Shown piece by piece: positions 6,168 to 11,315 of a stretch of 11,315 nucleotides of DNA. Source of the stretch: Pseudomonadota bacterium (GTDB lineage Bacteria > Pseudomonadota > Gammaproteobacteria > Xanthomonadales > Xanthomonadaceae). The notes beneath the pieces were generated by a model, which saw only the letters and a list, made by a program, of their open reading frames with translations, had not been told where the DNA came from and did no database searches. The position numbers were made by a program, and so were the translations under genes. The DNA is taken from positions 1 through 11,315 of the forward strand of contig JAEWNA010000116.1 of the NCBI GenBank assembly GCA_023392975.1, read 5' to 3'. The number at the start of each line of letters is the position of its first letter. Position 1 is the first letter of the stretch.

Positions 6168-6827
6168 TCAGATACGCGCGACGAGCCCGAGCCGCGCCGC
6201 TTCCACCGCGGCTTCGGCGCGGCTGTTGACGTTGAGCTTGCGGTAGATGCTCTTGAGGTGGTCGGACACGGTGTGCCGGCTGATCTCCAGCCGTTCCGCG
6301 AGTTCCGGCAGCCGGCAGCCCTTGCTGACCAGCACCAGCACTTCGCGTTCGCGCGCGGTGAGCTGTTCGGCACCCGCGTGCAGCGGCTCCGGCGGCGCAT
6401 TGAACACGCGCAGCAGGCGTTGTGCGATAGACGGCGACAGCGGCGGCTCGCCGCGGAGGATGCCGTCGAGTGCGGCGCCGAGGCGTTCCTCGGGCTGGTC
6501 CTTGAGCAGATAGCCGTGCGCGCCGGCACGTAGCGCAGGAAACACGTGCGCGTCGTCGCCGAACAGGGTCGTGACCACGATGACGCAGCGCGGATGCTCC
6601 ATCGCGAGTCGACGGATCAGGTCGACGCCGCTGCCGTCGGGCAGGCCGAGGTCGACCAGCGCCACGTCGGGCGACGGGCCGGTCTCCAGTTGCCGCCGCG
6701 CCTGCGCGAGCGTGCCGGCACAGGCCACCTGCACGCCGGGAAACCGCTGTTCCAGCAGGCGGATCAGCCAGCTGGCGACATCGGGCAGGTCTTCCAGGAT
6801 CAGCGCGTGTGCCGGGATCGCGTTCAT
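6168..6827 (-). CDS. NarL/FixJ-family response regulator, LuxR-type HTH
   Basis: A 219-residue cytoplasmic transcription regulator. The receiver domain (about 1-120) has the acidic pair Glu12/Asp13, phosphoacceptor Asp59 (LVDLGLPDG), Thr86 and Lys109 (LLKD). A short linker leads to a LuxR-type helix-turn-helix (about 150-215: LTAREREVLVLVSKGC, then EISRHTVSDHLKSIYRKLNV). The start overlaps the histidine kinase stop as ATGA, and GGGGAG lies 9 nt upstream, within the kinase gene. The direct neighbour is therefore its likely phosphodonor. It is the last gene of a three-gene operon whose first gene is a Ser/Thr kinase. Target genes cannot be read from the sequence; autoregulation or the divergent secreted protein are possible. 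Confidence 0.93.
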   Translation of the reverse strand: MNAIPAHALILEDLPDVASWLIRLLEQRFPGVQVACAGTLAQARRQLETGPSPDVALVDLGLPDGSGVDLIRRLAMEHPRCVIVVTTLFGDDAHVFPALRAGAHGYLLKDQPEERLGAALDGILRGEPPLSPSIAQRLLRVFNAPPEPLHAGAEQLTAREREVLVLVSKGCRLPELAERLEISRHTVSDHLKSIYRKLNVNSRAEAAVEAARLGLVARI

Positions 6828-7546
6828 CGGTCCATGCTCCCCGGGGCGGACGGCGGCGGATATCCCGTCGATGCGGGAGCGACATCGGGCAGCGGAAAGC
6901 GCAGGCGCACCTTCGTGCCGCCCAGCGTGCCCGCCTGCCAGCGGATGTCGCCGTGCAGTTCCTCGGCGCGCGCCTGCATGCTGCGCGTGCCGCGTCCGCT
7001 GCCGATGCGCGCGGGATCGAACTGTCCGTCGTCGGTCACTTCGAACACGAGGTCGTTGCCGACGCGATCGATCACCACCCGCAGCCGATGCGCCGCGGCG
7101 TGACGCAAGGCATTCGTGATCGCTTCGCGGCCGATGCGGAACAGGTGCATGGCCTGCGCGGGATCGAGCGGCGGATCGGGCAGGTCGTCGGCCTGCCGCC
7201 AGTCGAGTGCGATCTCGCGGGTGTCGAGCCGCTGTTCGGCTTCCTCGCGCAACTGCGCCAGCGCTTCCAGCAGGGTGCCTTCCACGCCGCGCTCGCGGGC
7301 GAGGATGGCGCGCAGGTCCTGCAGCACTTCACGTACCAACTGCTGGTGCTCCGGCTCGCGCACGCGATGCAGCAGCGTGAGCAGGCGACTGCCGATGTCG
7401 TCGTGCAGGTCGTCGTGGATGCGGCGGCGCTCGGCTTCCAGCGCCTGCGCCAGATCGACCTGCCGTTGCAGCGTAGCCAGCCGATCGCGGGTCTCGTCGG
7501 CAGGCGCGGAGGGGGCAGGGCGCAGCCGTCGCCACCAACGCCTCAT
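6824..7546 (-). CDS. Soluble NarL-type histidine kinase without sensor domain
   Basis: A 240-residue protein consisting of a short basic, Pro-rich N-terminus, a HisKA_3 dimerisation helix pair and a HATPase domain. The motif ERRRIHDDLHDDIG (39-52) places the phosphorylated His at residue 48. The N box is GREAITNALRHAA, and the G boxes are DDGQF and GRGTRSMQARAEELHG. There is no membrane segment and no PAS, GAF or HAMP domain, so the protein has no evident input module of its own. Its start overlaps the stop of the Ser/Thr kinase gene by ATGA, and its stop overlaps the response regulator start the same way. This suggests co-translation, with input coming from the Ser/Thr kinase or another partner. 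The family call is firm; the source of its signal is inferred. Confidence 0.92.
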   Translation of the reverse strand: MRRWWRRLRPAPSAPADETRDRLATLQRQVDLAQALEAERRRIHDDLHDDIGSRLLTLLHRVREPEHQQLVREVLQDLRAILARERGVEGTLLEALAQLREEAEQRLDTREIALDWRQADDLPDPPLDPAQAMHLFRIGREAITNALRHAAAHRLRVVIDRVGNDLVFEVTDDGQFDPARIGSGRGTRSMQARAEELHGDIRWQAGTLGGTKVRLRFPLPDVAPASTGYPPPSAPGSMDR

Positions 7547-9915
7547 GCCGCTGCCCCGGCGGCGCGCAGCCGTTCGCGGTTCTTCTGCGTGCGCGCATGA
7601 TCGGCGCCGAAGCGCGCTTCGAGGACGGCCTGCGCCGCACGCAGCTCGCGCAGTGCGTCGGCCTTGCGGCCGGCACGGGTGAGGATCTCGCCGTAGTTGC
7701 TGCGGAAGATGCCGACGTAGGGATGGCCAGCGCCCAGCGCGCCGGTCGCGTCGTCGAGCACCGCGCGCATCGTCGCGATCGCTTCGTCATGGCGGCCCCG
7801 CTTCGACAGCAGCATGGCGAGGTTGCTGCGCGGCGCGAGGCGTTCGGGATGCACGTCGCCGCCCTGCGCTTCCTGCGTTGCGACGATGGTGCGCAGTTGC
7901 GCTTCGGCCTCGTCGAGCTTGCCGAGGTCTTCGAGCACGTAGGCGCGCTGGTTCATCGCCATCAGCGTGTTCGGGGCGTCGTCGCCGAAGCGCTCGGTGG
8001 TCGCCTGCACCAGCGTATCCAGCAGCGGACGGGCTTCCTCCAGCGCACCGCGCTGGATCAGCAGCGCGGTGAGGTTGTTGAGCGTGACAAGCGTGCTCGG
8101 GTGACGCGGCCCCAGCGTCTCGCGCCGCGCGGCGTAGGTCTCGCGATAGATCGCTTCGGCCTGCTCGGTCCTGCCGAGGCGGTCGAGGATGCCGCCCAGC
8201 TGGTTGTACGCGTACAGCGTGAGCGGATGGTGCGCACCGAGCGTCGCCCGCCTGCGCTGGTAGACCTCGCGCGCCAGCGGCTCGGCGGCGGCGAATTCGC
8301 CGCGATACTTCAGCAGGCCGGCGCGGTTGTGGCGCGCGGTCAGCGCATCGGGGTCATCCGCGCCCAGCGTGCGCGAGGCGCGCGCGTCGGTCTTTTCGGC
8401 GAGCGCGTGGGCCTCGTCGATGCGGCCCAGCGTCTCCAGCATCGTGGTCAGCGCGATCCCGGCGCGCACCGCGAGCCGGTCGTCGCTGCGCGCCTCCGCC
8501 GACTGCAGGATGGCACGCAGCCGCTTCTCGCCTTCGCCCGGATGCGTCTTCGGATCGATCGCAGCCGCGGCGTTGATGCGGATCGCCTGGGTGTCGAAGG
8601 CATCCTCACCACGCAGGCGGGTGGACAGCTTGTCGGCGGTGTCCAGCAGGTCCGCCGCCTGGTCGGCCTCACCCAGATGCAGCAGCGAAGTGCCCAGCGT
8701 CGACGCCAGCGTCATGCGCGCCTCCGGCGGCAGCCGTGCGGCACCGCTGAGGTAGCCCTGGCGGGTGATGCTCAGCCACTCGCGCATGCGCAGGTCGTTG
8801 CCGGCACCCTGTTCGGGATCGGCCGAATGCAGCATGTCGGTGAGGAAGCCGTTGACCGCGTCGCGTTCGGCGAGGCGCACTTCCGCGATGCGCCGCGCTT
8901 CGGCTTCGGCCAGCGCCATGCGCGTGGACACCACGGTCGCGATGACCAGCGTCGCGATCATCATGGCCGCCGACACCGACAGCGCGCGGTGGCGGCGCAC
9001 GAACAGCCGCGCGGTGCGCCACGGTCCGGGCGGTGCGGCTTCCACCGGGCGGCCTTCCGACCAGCGGCGCAGTTCGTCAGCGAGTTCCGCGGCCGAGCCG
9101 TAGCGATCGCCGGGCTCGTGGGCGATGGCCTTCATCACCACGGTCTCGAGTTCGCCGCGGGTCTCCGGGGCGATCCGGCCGAGCGGCACCGGCGCGCGCG
9201 CCGACACCAGTTTCATCGCCGCCACCACCGACGTGGTGTCGGCCAGTCCGGGATACGGGAGCGCGCCGCCGAGCAGGGCGTAGGCGATCACGCCCAGTGC
9301 GTAGACGTCCCAGCGCGGATCGGCGACGGTGCCGCCGTCGAGCTGTTCGGGACTCATGTACGGCAGCGTGCCGAGCACCGCGCCGGCGGTGGTCACGCGG
9401 GTGAGATCGCCGCGTTCCAGCGCGGTGGCGATGCCGAAGTCGATGATGTGCGGCTGTCCCTGCGCATCGACGAGGATGTTCGACGGCTTGAGGTCGCGAT
9501 GGATCACGCCGCGGGTGTGCGCGAAATGCACCGCGCGGCACAGCGCTTCGAGCAGGCGCACGCGCTCGCGCAACGAAGGCGCACCGGCGCCCCAGGCATC
9601 GAGACGGTCGCCGTCGACGTATTCCATCGCCAGCCAGGGCACCGGGCCGGACGGTCCTTCGACCGCGCCGGATGCGTAGAGGCGGGCGATCCCGGGGTGT
9701 TCGAGCATCGCCAGCAGTTCGACCTCGTGGCGGAAGCGCGCGGCCAGTTCATGGCTGGCGAGGCTGCCGTTGAGGATTTTCAAAGCCACGTCGCGTTTCG
9801 GCGTGGACTGGCTGGCGAGCCAGACGGCGCCGTGGCTGCCTTCCCCGAGCAGCGATTTCCGCCGGAACGGGCCGAATCCGGCGCCGTCCGGCTGCGTTTC
9901 CTCATCGACCGTCAT
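7543..9915 (-). CDS. Hanks-type Ser/Thr protein kinase with TM helix and TPR domain
   Basis: A 790-residue membrane-anchored kinase. The catalytic domain (about 15-285) has a Gly-rich loop GEGSHG (24-29), Lys46 (VALKIL), Glu64, HRDLKPSN (139-146), DFG (159-161) and GTLPYMSPEQ (182-191), so it should be active. A single hydrophobic helix at about 311-329 follows the basic stretch RLFVRRHRA. The C-terminal half (about 400-785) consists of TPR units of the kinesin-light-chain type, recurring about every 42 residues with HP-xTL motifs (for example AHHPLTLYAYNQLGG, PRHPSTLVTLNNLTA). With an N-in topology these repeats would lie in the periplasm. The start at 9915 is preceded by AAGGGGG; the frame stays open upstream but that part does not look like protein. 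The gene heads the operon with the histidine kinase and response regulator. Confidence 0.93.
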   Translation of the reverse strand: MTVDEETQPDGAGFGPFRRKSLLGEGSHGAVWLASQSTPKRDVALKILNGSLASHELAARFRHEVELLAMLEHPGIARLYASGAVEGPSGPVPWLAMEYVDGDRLDAWGAGAPSLRERVRLLEALCRAVHFAHTRGVIHRDLKPSNILVDAQGQPHIIDFGIATALERGDLTRVTTAGAVLGTLPYMSPEQLDGGTVADPRWDVYALGVIAYALLGGALPYPGLADTTSVVAAMKLVSARAPVPLGRIAPETRGELETVVMKAIAHEPGDRYGSAAELADELRRWSEGRPVEAAPPGPWRTARLFVRRHRALSVSAAMMIATLVIATVVSTRMALAEAEARRIAEVRLAERDAVNGFLTDMLHSADPEQGAGNDLRMREWLSITRQGYLSGAARLPPEARMTLASTLGTSLLHLGEADQAADLLDTADKLSTRLRGEDAFDTQAIRINAAAAIDPKTHPGEGEKRLRAILQSAEARSDDRLAVRAGIALTTMLETLGRIDEAHALAEKTDARASRTLGADDPDALTARHNRAGLLKYRGEFAAAEPLAREVYQRRRATLGAHHPLTLYAYNQLGGILDRLGRTEQAEAIYRETYAARRETLGPRHPSTLVTLNNLTALLIQRGALEEARPLLDTLVQATTERFGDDAPNTLMAMNQRAYVLEDLGKLDEAEAQLRTIVATQEAQGGDVHPERLAPRSNLAMLLSKRGRHDEAIATMRAVLDDATGALGAGHPYVGIFRSNYGEILTRAGRKADALRELRAAQAVLEARFGADHARTQKNRERLRAAGAAA

Positions 9916-9936
9916 GGCCCGCCCCCTTGCCCGGCG

Positions 9937-9942
9937 ATTGTA
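9937..9942 (-). promoter_or_regulatory. Candidate -10 box of the kinase operon
   Basis: Reading leftward, TACAAT (9942 to 9937) matches the -10 consensus at five of six positions. It sits in one of the few AT-containing stretches of the divergent region, next to TTTTCTTC, about 21 nt before the kinase ATG. No good -35 hexamer is found 17 nt upstream, where a GC hairpin (9951-9963, CGGCG-GGC-CGCCG) lies instead; this may point to an activator-dependent promoter. Confidence 0.35.
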
Positions 9943-10153
9943 GAAGAAAACGGCGGGCCGCCGATGCGGGTTGGACAGGGCGCCGCGTGCAGCGGTGCGG
10001 CCAGCGGGAATCGTACGGTCGACGGCGATGAGGACCGTCCATGCCATCGCGCCGGCGAAGCAATCGCGCCGCTGAACGCCGACGTCGACGCCCGGCCCTC
10101 GCCGCGCTTTTTTGTCGGAGACTGCGGCTCCCTTTCCCCCGAAGGTGTCCTGC

Positions 10154-11206
10154 ATGTCGTTCCGCGTCCGATCGCTCGCCCCGTGGCTGCTCTCCGCGTG
10201 CATCCTGCTTGCCGGCACGGTCGCCGCCCAGGATGCGCCGCCGCTCGATCCGCAGGACGACGCGCCCGAAAGCGAAGCGCCGCTGCCGCCGGGCGCGCAG
10301 GAGCTGGAGGCCATCGTCGTCACCGGCCGCCAGCCCGGACCCGGGCTCTGGAAGGTCGGCAAGGGCGAGCACGTCCTGTGGATCCTCGGCGTGCAGGGCC
10401 CGCTGCCGAAGGGCATGGAATGGGACTCGGCCAACGTCGAGCGGCGGATCGCGGCCTCGCAGGAGGTACTGACGATGCCGTACGCGAACTTCGGCGCCGA
10501 CATCGGCTTCTTCCGCGGGCTCACCCTGCTGCCGTCGCTGTTGAAGGCGCGCAAGAATCCCGACGGCAAGACCCTGCAGGAGGTGGTGACGCCCGAGCAG
10601 TACGCCCGCTGGTCGGTGCTGAAGGCGCGTTACATCGGCACGGATCGCGGGGTCGAGGAGTGGCGGCCGCTGTTTGCGGCGCTGGAGCTGTACCGCAAGG
10701 CGATCGCGCGCACGGGCCTGTCCGATTCGTCGCGCATCACCGATCTGGTCCGCAAGACCGCCAGGCGCGACGGCGTGAAGGTGACCGACTCGGGCGTCGA
10801 CGTGAAGATCGCCGACCCGAAGGCCACGCTGAAGGAGTTCTCGCGCACCACGCTGGAGGACACCGAGTGTTTCGCGAAGACGGTCGAGCGCATCGAGGAC
10901 GACCTCGGCACCATGGTCGAGCGGGCCAACGCCTGGGCGCAGGGCGACATCGAGACCCTGCGCGCCGGCACGCGCCCCACCCAGTGGGCGGCGTGTTCCG
11001 CGGCGATGACCGGCAGCGCGCTGGCACGCAAGGCCGGCATCGCCGACATCGAGGCGAAGGTGCAGGCGAAGTGGCTGGAGACGGCCGAATCGGCGCTGGC
11101 GCGCAACGCGTCGACGTTCGCGGTCCTGCCCGTGAGCCAGCTGCTCGCCGACGACGGCTATCTGGCGAAACTCGCCGCGAAGGGCTACGCGATCGAAGAG
11201 CCCTGA
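10154..11206 (+). CDS. Secreted TraB/GumN-like protein
   Basis: A 350-residue protein with an N-terminal signal sequence (LAPWLLSACILLAGTVAAQ), probably cut near residue 25. An LSAC at 13-16 resembles a lipobox but follows a very short hydrophobic stretch. An acidic, Pro-rich linker leads to LEAIVVTG (51-58) and then the conserved-looking block GLWKVGKGEHVLWILGVQG (64-82) and MEWDSANVERRIAASQEVL. This resembles TraB/GumN proteins, whose usual GTIHV motif is here GVQGP, so the family's His is missing and any enzymatic role is doubtful. GAAGG lies 8 nt before the chosen ATG; an earlier TTG at 10112 would put extra residues before the signal peptide. It is divergent from the kinase operon, 238 nt away. 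Confidence 0.7.
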   Translation: MSFRVRSLAPWLLSACILLAGTVAAQDAPPLDPQDDAPESEAPLPPGAQELEAIVVTGRQPGPGLWKVGKGEHVLWILGVQGPLPKGMEWDSANVERRIAASQEVLTMPYANFGADIGFFRGLTLLPSLLKARKNPDGKTLQEVVTPEQYARWSVLKARYIGTDRGVEEWRPLFAALELYRKAIARTGLSDSSRITDLVRKTARRDGVKVTDSGVDVKIADPKATLKEFSRTTLEDTECFAKTVERIEDDLGTMVERANAWAQGDIETLRAGTRPTQWAACSAAMTGSALARKAGIADIEAKVQAKWLETAESALARNASTFAVLPVSQLLADDGYLAKLAAKGYAIEEP

Positions 11207-11237
11207 TCGGCCTGATCAGCGCGTCCGGCCCGATGCT

Positions 11238-11315
11238 TCAGCCCGCTGCGCGTGCGGCGGGCGCGTCCGCGGCGGTCGCGGGCAGCGGCGCGGCGAGCGC
11301 CGGCCAGCGCGCGAG
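11238..11315 (-). CDS. Possible C-terminal end of a leftward gene
   Basis: Read leftward from the window edge, an open frame gives 25 residues (LARWPALAAPLPATAADAPA and five more) ending at the TGA complementary to 11238-11240. The Ala/Pro-rich tail and the position, convergent with the GumN-like gene, fit the end of a real gene. The piece is too short to identify, and other frames in this GC-rich DNA are also open. Confidence 0.35.
   Translation of the reverse strand, partial: LARWPALAAPLPATAADAPAARAAG

Noticed and set aside
7543..9900. Several forward open frames inside the kinase gene (for example 8327-8755 and 9033-9404).
   Set aside because: They are Arg/Ser-rich antisense shadows of clear kinase and TPR coding sequence.
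10107..10112. Run of six Ts in the divergent region, as a possible terminator.
   Set aside because: No convincing hairpin precedes it on the forward strand, and the position lies within the leader of the GumN-like gene.
9916..10569. Upstream extension of the Ser/Thr kinase frame into the divergent gene.
   Set aside because: The extension is antisense to the GumN-like gene and has no domain. The start at 9915 has a good ribosome binding site and begins right before the kinase domain.

Overview
The window looks like high-GC gammaproteobacterial chromosome, most likely Xanthomonadaceae (Lysobacter, Luteimonas or Stenotrophomonas-like). That placement rests on GC-rich codon use, a TraB/GumN-like secreted protein and overall gene style, and it is an inference. 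No rRNA, tRNA or CRISPR array was seen.

Left part (1-4635): the left edge cuts an insertion sequence. The N-terminal 62 codons of an IS3-family OrfA run leftward from 187. Next to it, facing right, is a five-gene arsenic resistance operon: arsR (358-744), acr3 (741-1817), arsC (1843-2337), an ArsJ-associated GAPDH (2376-3380) and arsJ (3385-4635). The genes are tightly spaced. ArsR and Acr3 overlap by 4 nt, and a 24-bp near-palindrome over the predicted promoter and ArsR start is a good operator candidate. The operon holds two ways of dealing with arsenate. One is reduction by ArsC followed by arsenite export through Acr3. The other is GAPDH-catalysed formation of 1-arseno-3-phosphoglycerate followed by export through ArsJ. 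The reading frames here look less GC-extreme than those to the right, which fits an acquired island beside an IS element.

Middle (4636-6145): about 350 bp without a convincing gene marks the probable island edge. It is followed by an unrecognised protein (from 4986) whose frame has no stop codon, and which runs in frame into a small exported protein (5607-6092). That second gene has its own ribosome binding site and signal peptide. A terminator-like hairpin with a T-run lies between them. A strong stem-loop at 6111-6145 separates this gene from the leftward genes that follow.

Right part (6168-9915, minus strand): a three-gene operon reads Ser/Thr protein kinase with membrane anchor and TPR domain, then a soluble NarL-type histidine kinase with no sensor domain, then a LuxR-type response regulator. 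Both junctions are 4-nt ATGA overlaps. The arrangement suggests one signalling pathway combining Hanks-type and two-component phosphorylation, and it is the most interesting feature of the window. Divergent from it is a secreted TraB/GumN-like protein (10154-11206) that appears to lack the family's His motif. The last bases hold the probable C-terminal end of a leftward gene.
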